The translations under genes were made by a program, and so were the position numbers. DNA of 64,000 nt, taken from Lyngbya sp. PCC 8106 (GTDB lineage: Bacteria; Cyanobacteriota; Cyanobacteriia; Cyanobacteriales; Microcoleaceae). The DNA lies in assembly GCF_000169095.1 (NCBI RefSeq), contig NZ_AAVU01000021.1:1-64000 (forward strand), given 5' to 3'. Positions 26,652 through 35,575 of the stretch are shown here, piece by piece. Positions within the stretch are counted from its first letter, which is position 1, and every line of letters starts with the position of its first letter. The notes beneath the pieces are model-generated. The model saw only the letters and a list, made by a program, of their open reading frames with translations, did no database searches and was not told where the DNA came from.

Positions 26652-27809
26652 TTGAAGGCGATTGAATTATTTGCGGGAATTGGTGGCTTTCGTCTGGGAA
26701 TGAAAGGGGCTAATATTGAAACCGTTTGGGCAAATGATAGCAGTGAATTGAGTTGTCGAGTTTATGAAAGTAATTTCGGTCAAAATTCAATTGTTTTAGC
26801 AGATATTACCCAAATTGATTTATCAGATATTCCTCACCATGATTTTCTCACGGCCGGGTTTCCCTGTCAACCGTTTAGTCCTGCGGGAAAAAAGCAAGGA
26901 ATTCGAGATCAAGTTCGAGGAACGTTATTTGAACGAATTGTTGAAATTATCAAAGACAAACAACCCCAATATTTTTTATTGGAAAATGTCAAAAGAATCC
27001 TCACAATGGAACAAGGTTATCACTTTCGGGTGATTTTAAATGCTTTAGCGACCTTAGATTATTTGATCGAATGGCGGTTGATTAATCCGCTTCATTTTGG
27101 AATTCCTCAAAATCGCGATCGCGTGTTTATTTTGGGAACAAAATCGACAACAAAGAACCCTTTACCGAATATTGAAAAATATCTTGTTTTACTTACTCAA
27201 GGGGATTGTGATGTTTTAGAGATGGGCGTTGAAACGTTAGAAAAATGTCTTCAGCCGATTGTTTTCAAACAACAAACTAAAAATTATAACTGGGGAATTG
27301 CATATCAAAATAAAATGTATACTCAGGAAATACCTGCTTTAGTTAACCAAAAAATACAGACAAAACTCAAAGATATTCTTCAAGATGAACGGGAGATAAA
27401 TGCACAGTTTGATTTTACCGCAGATACCCAAGAACGAATTAAAAAAAGTACAGTTGTAAATCGGTATTGTAACGGTGTTGAGATTCTGTACAATCAAGGA
27501 GGAGGCGCTCGTTTGGGCTATACAATCTTTGGAGTCAATGGGGTAGCTTCAACTCTAACTGCATCAACGTCTAGACATTATGAACGTTACCAAGTGGGAA
27601 ACAAGTTTCGGCGGTTGACTAATATAGAGTATGCTCGACTTATGGGATTTCCTGATGATTGGTGTCGAGTTGCTAGAGTTTATGATCAATATAGGCTATA
27701 TGGAAATGCGGTGGTTCCCGCTTGTGTAGAATGGATTTGTCAACGAATAGGTCAGCAGAATATTCAGCTTAAATCAAGAACCTGGGAACAATTAAAATTA
27801 CCCATTTAA
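26652..27809 (+). CDS. DNA (cytosine-5-)-methyltransferase of a type II R-M system
   Basis: A 385-residue C5 methyltransferase. Motif I is IELFAGIGGFRLGM, IV (with catalytic Cys) FLTAGFPCQPFSPAGKK, VI LLENVKR, VIII QNRDRVFILG, and IX/X RLTNIEYARLMGFP and YGNAVVPACVEWI. The target-recognition region (about 180-310) contains GVASTLTASTSRHYERY. I favour TTG 26652: GAGGA lies eight bases upstream and the product begins directly at motif I; another TTG at 26637 overlaps that ribosome site. The recognition sequence cannot be read from the protein. The neighbour downstream is the partner nuclease. Confidence 0.93.
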   Translation: MKAIELFAGIGGFRLGMKGANIETVWANDSSELSCRVYESNFGQNSIVLADITQIDLSDIPHHDFLTAGFPCQPFSPAGKKQGIRDQVRGTLFERIVEIIKDKQPQYFLLENVKRILTMEQGYHFRVILNALATLDYLIEWRLINPLHFGIPQNRDRVFILGTKSTTKNPLPNIEKYLVLLTQGDCDVLEMGVETLEKCLQPIVFKQQTKNYNWGIAYQNKMYTQEIPALVNQKIQTKLKDILQDEREINAQFDFTADTQERIKKSTVVNRYCNGVEILYNQGGGARLGYTIFGVNGVASTLTASTSRHYERYQVGNKFRRLTNIEYARLMGFPDDWCRVARVYDQYRLYGNAVVPACVEWICQRIGQQNIQLKSRTWEQLKLPI

Positions 27810-27827
27810 GTTAGAATTATTAAGATT

Positions 27828-28499
27828 ATGACAAGAGTGCTGACTTTATCCCTTCTCAAAATAGAAGCGGGAAACTTTGTTCAAGAGTTGAAAAAAAGAG
27901 CCATTCCTCAACTTTACGGTATCACGGATGGGAAGGCGGTAGGAACTTATGTAGAACAAACATTTAACCAATATTTGGGAATTAAATACTTATATAATTT
28001 AGGAAATGCTGCTAGTGGAATTGATTTTCCTGAATTAGAAGTTGATTTAAAAGTTACCTCAATTCGTCAACCTCAATCTTCCTGTCCATTTCGCGATGCA
28101 AGTCAGAAAGTATATGGACTCGGCTATCATCTCCTTGTTTTTGCTTATGAAAAACTAGATATTCACGAATCTCGGACTGCCACTTTAAATTTTCAACACG
28201 CTATTTTTGTGGAAAAGAAACGGACGGGAGACTATCAAACAACATACGGTTTAAGAGAGATTCTACGACGTCAAGGGAACAAAGATGATATTATTGCTTT
28301 TTTAGAAGAACGTAATCTACCTTTAGATGAGATTGGGCGTGAATTATTAGCTGATCGGATTATCGATCAACCTCCTGAACTTGGCTATCTAACGATTTCT
28401 AATGCTTTGCAGTGGAGATTACAGTATAGAAGGATCATTGACCAAGCACAGATGGAGACTTTAGGAGTTGAAAATTTGTTGAGGGAAAGACTATTATAA
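27828..28499 (+). CDS. Putative type II restriction endonuclease
   Basis: A 223-residue protein 18 bases after the methyltransferase. A PD-(D/E)xK-like core is visible at about residues 64-82: GIDFPELEVDLKVTS, with Asp-Glu-Asp-Lys spacing. Near the N-terminus is GKAVGTYVEQTFNQYL, resembling the helix before the core. The middle carries FRDASQKVYGLGYHLLVFAYEK. Position and motif make it the cognate nuclease. I cannot name an isoschizomer. Codon use looks like that of the methyltransferase. Confidence 0.8.
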   Translation: MTRVLTLSLLKIEAGNFVQELKKRAIPQLYGITDGKAVGTYVEQTFNQYLGIKYLYNLGNAASGIDFPELEVDLKVTSIRQPQSSCPFRDASQKVYGLGYHLLVFAYEKLDIHESRTATLNFQHAIFVEKKRTGDYQTTYGLREILRRQGNKDDIIAFLEERNLPLDEIGRELLADRIIDQPPELGYLTISNALQWRLQYRRIIDQAQMETLGVENLLRERLL

Positions 28500-28583
28500 A
28501 GTGGAATCAGAAAAGTGAATCAGTCACCCATTGTAGTGAACTGAGTTGTCGATTTTTTGAATGTCATTTTAGTTAAATTTCAA

Positions 28584-29579
28584 ATGAATTTATTTTATAC
28601 CCTGGGATTTTTCCTAATCATCCTAACGCTAGCCATTGTATTCTACCTAATCAGCGCCCGTCGTTATCAATCGTCTGATTCTGTTGCCAATTCCTACGAC
28701 GAATGGACTGAAGACGGCATTTTAGAATACTACTGGGGCGAACATATTCACCTCGGTCATTATGGTTCACCACCCCAACAAAAGGATTTTATCACGGCTA
28801 AAGAAGACTTTGTACATGAAATGGTGCGTTGGGGAGGCTTAGGTCAATTACCCCCAAATACAACGGTTTTGGATGTCGGTTGTGGAATTGGGGGAAGTAG
28901 CCGCATTTTAGCCCAAGATTATGGGTTTGCGGTCACAGGTGTCACCATCAGCCCCCAACAGGTTAAACGCGCCCAGGAGTTGACCCCAGAAGGACTCAGC
29001 GCTAAATTTCAGGTGGATGATGCGATGAACCTTTCTTTCCCTGATGAGAGTTTTGATGTGGTTTGGTCAATTGAAGCAGGGCCACATATGCCGGATAAAG
29101 CGATTTTTGCTAAAGAGTTGCTGCGAGTCCTCAAACCCGGTGGAGTGTTAGTGGTCGCGGACTGGAACCAACGGGATGACCGTCAAATTCCCCTAAATGT
29201 TTGGGAAAAACCTGTGATGCGTCAACTCCTCGATCAATGGTCACATCCGGCGTTTTCGAGTATTGAGGGCTTTTCTGAACTTTTGGCGGAAACAGGACTC
29301 GTGGAGGGCGAGGTAATCACCGCAGATTGGACAAAACAAACCCTTCCCTCTTGGATAGATTCGATTTGGCAGGGAATAATTCGGCCCCAGGGATGGCTGG
29401 GTTTTGGGTTGTCGGGTTTTATCAAATCTGTGCGAGAAGTACCCACCTTGCTGTTAATGCGGTTAGCCTTTGGTGCGGGACTTTGCCGCTTTGGGATGTT
29501 CCGGGCTACACGGGCGAATTCGTCACAAGATAGGGAACAGGGAACAGGGAACAGGGAACAGGTTTCGGTGGAGGTTTAA
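28584..29579 (+). CDS. Probable 2-methyl-6-phytylbenzoquinone methyltransferase (MPBQ/MSBQ type)
   Basis: A 331-residue SAM methyltransferase with an N-terminal membrane segment (FYTLGFFLIILTLAIVFYLI), then YYWGEHIHLGHYG. Motif I is VLDVGCGIGGSSR, followed by VTGVTISPQQVKRA and FDVVWSIEAGPHM. The layout matches the cyanobacterial enzyme that methylates the ring in tocopherol and plastoquinone synthesis (Synechocystis sll0418 type). I use ATG 28584, since the extension to 28557 adds nine unlikely residues. The last 15-20 codons run through four GGGAACA heptamers (29529-29561), giving DREQGTGNREQ, so the tail is repeat-derived. A related gamma-tocopherol enzyme is a weaker alternative. Confidence 0.82.
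   Translation: MNLFYTLGFFLIILTLAIVFYLISARRYQSSDSVANSYDEWTEDGILEYYWGEHIHLGHYGSPPQQKDFITAKEDFVHEMVRWGGLGQLPPNTTVLDVGCGIGGSSRILAQDYGFAVTGVTISPQQVKRAQELTPEGLSAKFQVDDAMNLSFPDESFDVVWSIEAGPHMPDKAIFAKELLRVLKPGGVLVVADWNQRDDRQIPLNVWEKPVMRQLLDQWSHPAFSSIEGFSELLAETGLVEGEVITADWTKQTLPSWIDSIWQGIIRPQGWLGFGLSGFIKSVREVPTLLLMRLAFGAGLCRFGMFRATRANSSQDREQGTGNREQVSVEV
29529..29561. repeat. Heptanucleotide tandem repeat GGGAACA at gene end
   Basis: Four copies of GGGAACA (phase arbitrary) end the quinone methyltransferase reading frame. They are of the short tandemly repeated repetitive (STRR) type known in heterocystous and filamentous cyanobacteria. A shorter copy ends the M23 peptidase gene. Confidence 0.8.
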
Positions 29580-29580
29580 T

Positions 29581-29654
29581 TTGTCGGGGCGGGTTCGGGG
29601 TGAATTTATGTTTTGAACAAATCACAACAAATAACATCAATAAACCCGCCTCTA
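29581..29654. repeat. Dispersed inverted repeat (GTCGGGGCGGGTT type)
   Basis: The left arm GTCGGGGCGGGTT (29583-29595) pairs with AACCCGCCTCTAC (29643-29655), 11 of 13 matching, around an A+T-rich centre. The left arm recurs after the spermidine synthase gene at 44222. It starts just after a stop codon. Confidence 0.65.
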
Positions 29655-29662
29655 CGCTACTT

Positions 29663-31597
29663 TTAACCGACGACTGAACTTCTTTGTACGGTTTCTTTTG
29701 GGGGTTCAGGTTCAGTAGAACGATTAATTTGCCACCACAGGGCTAAACCGCCCCCAACGACTAATATTGCAATACCAATAACAAGTAGAATTTGTTGCCA
29801 TTTTTTCAAACCTGAAGTTGTTGCTTGGGGTTGTTTTTCGGATTCTTCCTCGTCGTACATTAACGCCTTAGAAGCTTCGGTGGGTTCCGACTCAATCTCA
29901 TTGGGAATACTGGGTTTAGCGACAGTATCAATCAAAATTAATTTCTGCTGTGAAACCCCACAATAAGTTAAAATAACAGAAGTATTATCATGACCATTGT
30001 GAGTATTGGCTAAATTAATCCATCCTTCTACAGCAGACTCCAAAGACTTTTCACCTTGCAAGACAGCCGGGGCATAAGCCGCCCAAGATTTTTCCACCCA
30101 ATCATTATCACTTAAGCCATCAGAACATAACAACAATAAACCATCTTCTTCGATAATAAATCGCTGTACTGTTGGACGCAAAAATTCTGCTTCTCGGGTA
30201 CCAACTGCTTGAGTTAATGCCCCAGAATCCTGACGTTGAGAGGCTTCCCAATACAAACTCCGACCCTGTTTCACTTCTCGGGTAATCACATCATCATCAA
30301 TGGTGAGGGCTTGACAAGACTCCCGAGTAATCCAATAGGCGCGACTATCTCCCACATTAACAATATACAATTCGTGAGCATTTTTAAACTCTAAACTTTT
30401 GGCAGTTTTTAACTTTTGGGGAAGCTGTAACGCCATAACTAAAGTTGTTCCCATCCGTTGACGTAGGGAGCGCTTTTGGTCATTATTTTGGGCAGAAATA
30501 ACATTATTAATCACTCGGGTAATTTCTTGGAGTTGATTGATGATTAAGTCGGGAGAGGTTAAGCCTTCTTGCTCATTAATTTCGCTCATAAAAGTTGCAA
30601 TTAACGGTTGCATTGATTTCACCGCTAACTGACTGGCAATTTCTCCACCTTCGTGACCCCCAACTCCGTCACAAATTAGACTTAAATGAGGAATTAACTG
30701 ATTATGGGGATAGCTATCAATCTGTTCTAAATCAACTTTTCGGGGATAACAACTATCTTCATTGTGCGATCGCAAAGGCCCCGTATCACTATGACCCGCA
30801 ACTGCTAAATGTAAAGGTAATTGAGCCGCTTGTTGTAATAAAAGTTGGTTCAATTCACCAGAAATCGTTTCAAGAGAAGCCTGATAACTTTGCATCAGTT
30901 GAGAAATTTTTTGTAACGGTTGCTGCACTTCATCGTCAGCCGTTTCAATAAAAGCAGACCAAAATTCTGCCAAATCTTTCAAAGTGGGTTTGACTTTCCC
31001 TTGATGCAATTGTATTAATCGAATTCGCCAACTCTCAACCCGAAGATTATCTTTAACTAAAAGACTATAAGCTGCCCCTTGTTCGGATAACGGTGTCCAA
31101 AGTTGCAACATTTGCCACAGCCAATACACTTGACGGACACTTTTCGTTTTCGGCCAAACTTCCGCCATTGACGGCAAAATTGTACCCTGAGAATCGGTGG
31201 GAATATTATCTAATAATAAAATTTCTTCGCTTTGAGAAGTCGTACCTAAGTTATAAATCCCATGAACTCCCGGCAGGTGTAAACGATGAGAATACAGGTG
31301 CAAATAAGGCAAGATCACATCGCTGATTGACTCAGGAATCGTTGGCGGTACAGCAGGTTTAGTATCCAACCAAACTTGAGTCGCCCCGACATAATAACGA
31401 TTTCCAACAACTTGTCCGGGTTGAATTTGACTCGCCGTTGAACCCACAGCCCACAGATAACGATAACTCAATTGAGTTTGACACGTCTCACAAACTTGAC
31501 GACCAAGAGCGTTGCGAGGCTGAGGACAGGTGGGGTTGGGACAGTAAATCGGGGGTTGCGATGCACTACTAATTTGGAACAGTTTTTGTAAAGACAC
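29663..31597 (-). CDS. PP2C-family serine/threonine phosphatase with zinc ribbon and C-terminal membrane segment
   Basis: A 644-residue phosphatase. The N-terminus has a four-Cys ribbon (CPNPTCPQPRNALGRQVCETC). About 200 residues of unclear fold follow. The PP2C domain (about 270-520) has metal-binding motifs GPLRSHNEDS, SLICDGVGGHEGG, VNVGDSRAYW and LLCSDGLSDN, so it should be active with Mg/Mn. A linker and one membrane segment (ILLVIGIAILVVGGGLALWW) end the protein. It probably reverses Hanks-type kinase phosphorylation. No kinase gene is adjacent. Stop codon at 29663. Confidence 0.9.
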   Translation of the reverse strand: MSLQKLFQISSASQPPIYCPNPTCPQPRNALGRQVCETCQTQLSYRYLWAVGSTASQIQPGQVVGNRYYVGATQVWLDTKPAVPPTIPESISDVILPYLHLYSHRLHLPGVHGIYNLGTTSQSEEILLLDNIPTDSQGTILPSMAEVWPKTKSVRQVYWLWQMLQLWTPLSEQGAAYSLLVKDNLRVESWRIRLIQLHQGKVKPTLKDLAEFWSAFIETADDEVQQPLQKISQLMQSYQASLETISGELNQLLLQQAAQLPLHLAVAGHSDTGPLRSHNEDSCYPRKVDLEQIDSYPHNQLIPHLSLICDGVGGHEGGEIASQLAVKSMQPLIATFMSEINEQEGLTSPDLIINQLQEITRVINNVISAQNNDQKRSLRQRMGTTLVMALQLPQKLKTAKSLEFKNAHELYIVNVGDSRAYWITRESCQALTIDDDVITREVKQGRSLYWEASQRQDSGALTQAVGTREAEFLRPTVQRFIIEEDGLLLLCSDGLSDNDWVEKSWAAYAPAVLQGEKSLESAVEGWINLANTHNGHDNTSVILTYCGVSQQKLILIDTVAKPSIPNEIESEPTEASKALMYDEEESEKQPQATTSGLKKWQQILLVIGIAILVVGGGLALWWQINRSTEPEPPKETVQRSSVVG

Positions 31598-31757
31598 GAG
31601 TCAAGATATATTGCTTAAGGACTTAACTTAGAAAAATTCAAATATAAAATGATTGTAGCCCAAGGCTGGATTGTTCTGAGTTGTACATAATAGAATAATT
31701 GCTCAAACTTCACCCCTGGGGTGCTGATGTCTGCGTTCTCCCACACACCCATCGCTT

Positions 31758-32195
31758 ATGTTACTCAACCCGACAATCTTTTGGTTACTCGCTGGCGTGT
31801 TGCTTTGTATGATGGAGTTGTTTATTCCGACGGCTTTTGTCGAATTAATGATGGGATTGAGTGCGCTTGTGGTGGCGGGAGTATCGTTAATTGTTCCCTA
31901 TGCCAATGTACAAGTGTTATTGTGGATGATTTTATCGGTCGGTTCAATTGTTGGCTTGCGACGATGGCTTCCGAGTCACCGAGTTCCGACGATTGAAGAT
32001 GCACAAGAAGCTGAAACTTTAACCGAAATTTTACCGGGTCAAACGGGTCGAGTTTTGTACGAAGGGAATTCTTGGCGAGCGCGTTGTGATGGAAGTGAAA
32101 TCGCCATCGCTCCTCATCAAAGGGTAATTGTGATTGGAAGGGAAGGCAATACATTGATTGTGATCTCAGAACAGTTACTCAATGCTTCGGAATAA
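31758..32195 (+). CDS. NfeD family membrane protein
   Basis: A 145-residue short-form NfeD: two or three N-terminal membrane segments (IFWLLAGVLLCMMELFIP, LMMGLSALVVAGVSLIVP, VLLWMILSVGSIVGL), then a C-terminal OB-fold domain (LPGQTGRVLYEGNSWRARC). NfeD proteins act beside SPFH/stomatin proteins in membrane microdomains, and an SPFH gene follows 171 bases downstream. The protease domain of long NfeDs is absent, as usual for this class. ATG 31758. Confidence 0.9.
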   Translation: MLLNPTIFWLLAGVLLCMMELFIPTAFVELMMGLSALVVAGVSLIVPYANVQVLLWMILSVGSIVGLRRWLPSHRVPTIEDAQEAETLTEILPGQTGRVLYEGNSWRARCDGSEIAIAPHQRVIVIGREGNTLIVISEQLLNASE

Positions 32196-32366
32196 TTAAT
32201 CTTTGAGGTTTGGTTTAGAATTGGTGATTTCCGAGATTAGACCTTTTGAAACTGTAGATCTAAAATTAGAGGAGTCTTTGTTATATTTTTGTATTTTTTC
32301 ATGGATAATCGGTCATTCAACTGATTTCTGCCTGCTAAAGATGACTAAATATTGAGGGAATTTAAA

Positions 32367-33314
32367 ATGGAAAATTTTTTGTTATTGGTTCTGCTGGCAT
32401 TGGGAGGTTCTGGTCTTGCCGGATCGGTCAAAATTGTTAATCAAGGTGATGAAGCGTTAGTCGAAACGTTGGGAAAATATAACGGTCGAAAACTGAAGCC
32501 GGGTCTGAGTTTTGTGATTCCTTTTTTGGATCGAATGGCGTATAAAGAAACGATTCGAGAACAGGTTTTAGATATTCCCCCCCAACAATGTATTACTCGC
32601 GATAATGTTTCGATTAGTGTCGATGCAGTGGTCTATTGGCGGATTATGGACTTAGAAAAAGCGTGCTACAAAGTCAATCATTTGCAAGCAGCGATGGAGA
32701 ATTTAGTCCGTACTCAAATTCGTTCGGAAATGGGTCAACTTGAACTCGATCAAACGTTTACCGCCCGTACAGAAGTCAATGAAATGTTGTTGCGGGATCT
32801 CGATATTGCTACCGATCCTTGGGGTGTGAAAGTGACTCGGGTAGAGTTGCGTGATATTTGTCCAGCGAAAGCAGTCATGGATGCGATGGAGTTGCAAATG
32901 TCGGCAGAACGTCAAAAACGGGCGGCAATTTTAAAGTCTGAAGGGGAACGAGATTCTGCGGTTAATAGTGCGCGAGGTCATGCAGAAGCCCAAGTTTTGG
33001 ATGCAGAAGCCCATAAAAAGGCGATGATTTTAGAAGCTGAAGCCCACCGTCAAACTCAAGTGTTGAAAGCCCACGCCACTTCTGAAGCGCTGCAAATTAT
33101 TACCAAGGTTCTCAACAGCGATCCTAAAGCCAAAGAAGCGTTGCAATTTTTACTCGCTCAAAATTATATGGATATGGGAACAACAATTGGGAATAGTGAC
33201 AGCAGTAAGGTGATGTTTATTGATCCGCGTAGTATTCCCGCAACATTAGAGGGAATGAAAGCAATTGTGGGGGATAATAACTCTCAAATACCTGACTTAA
33301 AAAAGCCCTTTTAA
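32367..33314 (+). CDS. SPFH/stomatin-like (band 7) protein
   Basis: A 315-residue slipin/paraslipin. The N-terminal hydrophobic anchor (FLLLVLLALGGSGLAG) is followed by the SPFH domain (about 25-190: VETLGKYNGRKLKPGLSFVIPFL, in part) and an Ala/Glu-rich coiled coil (about 185-250: AEAQVLDAEAHKKAMILEAE). Such proteins form oligomeric cages or scaffolds at the membrane. ATG 32367 has GAGGGA eight bases upstream; a TTG at 32352 is less likely. Pairing with NfeD upstream fits the conserved operon. Confidence 0.93.
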   Translation: MENFLLLVLLALGGSGLAGSVKIVNQGDEALVETLGKYNGRKLKPGLSFVIPFLDRMAYKETIREQVLDIPPQQCITRDNVSISVDAVVYWRIMDLEKACYKVNHLQAAMENLVRTQIRSEMGQLELDQTFTARTEVNEMLLRDLDIATDPWGVKVTRVELRDICPAKAVMDAMELQMSAERQKRAAILKSEGERDSAVNSARGHAEAQVLDAEAHKKAMILEAEAHRQTQVLKAHATSEALQIITKVLNSDPKAKEALQFLLAQNYMDMGTTIGNSDSSKVMFIDPRSIPATLEGMKAIVGDNNSQIPDLKKPF

Positions 33315-33330
33315 ATAGTTGAGTTAAAAC

Positions 33331-33385
33331 AGTTTGTAGTTGTGCTTCAGCCTGTGTTAACTTCCCTAAAGCGCAACTACGAACT
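33331..33385. terminator. 17-bp inverted repeat between convergent genes
   Basis: AGTTTGTAGTTGTGCTT (33331-33347) pairs with AAGCGCAACTACGAACT (33369-33385) with two G-U-type pairs. It starts 17 bases after the SPFH stop and touches the pta stop, so it may end transcription from both sides. There is no clean T-run; it also looks like a dispersed cyanobacterial palindrome. Confidence 0.5.
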
Positions 33386-35483
33386 AATAGTTAATTCCCT
33401 GAGATTGAGCTTGAATGGCGGTAATAGCAACAGTATTAACAATATCGGTAATTGTACACCCGCGACTGAGATCATTGACAGGTTTTTTCAACCCTTGTAA
33501 AACCGGACCTATGGCGACCGCATTTGCTGAACGTTGAACCGCTTTATAGGTGTTGTTTCCGGTGTTTAAATCAGGGAAAATAAACACGGTTGCGTGTCCG
33601 GCAACTTCACTTCCCGGTAACTTTGTTTTCGCGACACTTTCATCAACGGCGGCATCATATTGAATCGGCCCTTCTAGTTTTAAATCCGGGCGTAATTGTT
33701 GAGCAATTTGAGTAGCTTCCCGAACTTTATCCACATCTTCTCCTTTCCCTGATTCTCCCGTCGAATAAGACAACATTGCCACTAAAGGTTCAATTCCAAA
33801 CATCTTCGCAGTGAGTGCTGAACTAATGGCAATATCGGCTAATTGTTGAGGATTTGGATTTGGATTTACTGCACAATCTCCATACACCAAAACCCGATCT
33901 TCTAAACTCATTAAAAACACACTCGAAACAATCGAACATCCCGGCTGAGTTTTAATAAATTCTAGGGCTGGACGAATCGTGTGAGCCGTTGTATGAACCG
34001 CTCCTGAAACCATTCCATCTGCAACCCCTTTATACACCATCATTGTTGCAAAATAACTATTATCGTGCATGACATCGGCGGCACAATCTCGACTAATTCC
34101 TTTATGTTTTCGCAGTTCAAAATAGGTTTCTGCATAGTCTTTATACCAATCTGAAGTATTCGGATCAACAATATTAACACCATCTAAACTTAATCCTAAA
34201 GCCGCAATTTTTTGACGAATTTCTAACTCTTGACCTAACAGCGTGATATCAACAACACCTCGTCGTAATAAAATCTCACTGGCTTGTAAAATCCGTTCTT
34301 CGTTTCCTTCGGGTAAGACAATATGCTTTTTATTCTTTCTAGCTCGTTCAATTAACTCATATTCAAACATCAACGGAGTTCGGCGATGAGAGCGAGAAAC
34401 AGAGATGCGTTCTTCTATTTTTGAACCCTGCACATAGGACTCAAATATTCCTAAAGCGGTGGCAATTTTACGAGGATTATCTGCGGTTATTCTCGCTCGA
34501 ACTTGACTGATTTTCGTTGCGGTTTCAAACGTATCTTCTTTAACCATCATAATCGGTACACTCCACTGGCTAAACCCATCAATGAGTTTATAAATACTCA
34601 GAGGAATTTGGATATTTCCCGTTAAGATAATTCCGGCAATATTGGGATAATTATCTGATAAAGTTGCCACTAAACAACTTAACAAAATATCAGCCCGATC
34701 TCCGGGAGTGACGATTAAACTTCCTTCGTCGATGTGTTCGAGGAAATGAGGAACTTGCATCGCCGCCACTTTGCAATCATGGACTTCACGATTGAGTTGA
34801 TCTCCATCGCCATGAATGAATTTTGCGTTAATTTTTTGAGCAACTTCTCCAATGGTTGGTTTCCAAAGAATTTCTTCTTCAGGTAACACAAAAACCGGAT
34901 CTTCAGACGACCAACAGTTTTGAAATTTTTCGGTAATTGTGCTAACATTTTCGGGTAAAACTCGGTTAACAATTGTGGCTGCAATTGTACATCCTTCCTC
35001 GATAAAAGCTTCTCGTTCGGAGCGAACTCCATCAACGACTTCTTCGGGTGTTTTTTCCTGTCCATTCGCGACAATAATAATTGCTGAACCTAAATCATTG
35101 GCGACTTGAACATTCAAATCAAAATCAAAAGCGGAAGTTACATCAACTGTATCAGCGCCTTCACAAACAATAAAATCACACTGTTGTTCTAGGGTTTTAT
35201 ATTTTTCTAGAATAACTTTGAGGAGTTGATCATAATGTCCCTCGGCGACAATATGTTGGGCTTGTTCGTGATTTAAAGCGTAGAGAGATTCATAGGGAAA
35301 ATCAAGTTGATAACGGGTGCGAATTAATTCAATATCGGGATCAGGTTGATCTCGACGATGAATAATCGGACGAAAAACACCTAATCGACCAATGCGTTTA
35401 GACAGCAATTCCATTATGCCCAGTAGCACAAGAGATTTACCACTGTCGGAGTCTACTGCTGCGATATATAAGTTTGAAACCAT
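33384..35483 (-). CDS. pta: Phosphate acetyltransferase (long form)
   Basis: Converts acetyl-CoA and phosphate to acetyl-phosphate and CoA in the acetate pathway. The 699-residue long form has a P-loop-like N-terminal domain (about 1-220: LYIAAVDSDSGKSLVLLG), a DRTGG domain (about 220-350) and the catalytic PTA domain (about 375-690) with VLPEGNEERILQAS and YSTGESGKGEDVDKV. I use ATG 35483; the upstream extension adds seven residues. No ackA is adjacent. With adhE at the right end of the window, it indicates fermentative capacity in the dark. Confidence 0.95.
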   Translation of the reverse strand: MVSNLYIAAVDSDSGKSLVLLGIMELLSKRIGRLGVFRPIIHRRDQPDPDIELIRTRYQLDFPYESLYALNHEQAQHIVAEGHYDQLLKVILEKYKTLEQQCDFIVCEGADTVDVTSAFDFDLNVQVANDLGSAIIIVANGQEKTPEEVVDGVRSEREAFIEEGCTIAATIVNRVLPENVSTITEKFQNCWSSEDPVFVLPEEEILWKPTIGEVAQKINAKFIHGDGDQLNREVHDCKVAAMQVPHFLEHIDEGSLIVTPGDRADILLSCLVATLSDNYPNIAGIILTGNIQIPLSIYKLIDGFSQWSVPIMMVKEDTFETATKISQVRARITADNPRKIATALGIFESYVQGSKIEERISVSRSHRRTPLMFEYELIERARKNKKHIVLPEGNEERILQASEILLRRGVVDITLLGQELEIRQKIAALGLSLDGVNIVDPNTSDWYKDYAETYFELRKHKGISRDCAADVMHDNSYFATMMVYKGVADGMVSGAVHTTAHTIRPALEFIKTQPGCSIVSSVFLMSLEDRVLVYGDCAVNPNPNPQQLADIAISSALTAKMFGIEPLVAMLSYSTGESGKGEDVDKVREATQIAQQLRPDLKLEGPIQYDAAVDESVAKTKLPGSEVAGHATVFIFPDLNTGNNTYKAVQRSANAVAIGPVLQGLKKPVNDLSRGCTITDIVNTVAITAIQAQSQGINY

Positions 35484-35575
35484 AGAAGCCTCCCCTGGAT
35501 ACACGCCAGAAAATATCAGGATTTCAATGCTTTTTGCTGTGAAATATGGGCTGATTTTTTATGCAATTTTCTAGG

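Noticed and set aside
26652..27809. The cyanobacterial solitary HIP1-related CGATCG methyltransferase
   Set aside because: A candidate nuclease follows directly, and the recognition region gives no evidence for CGATCG.
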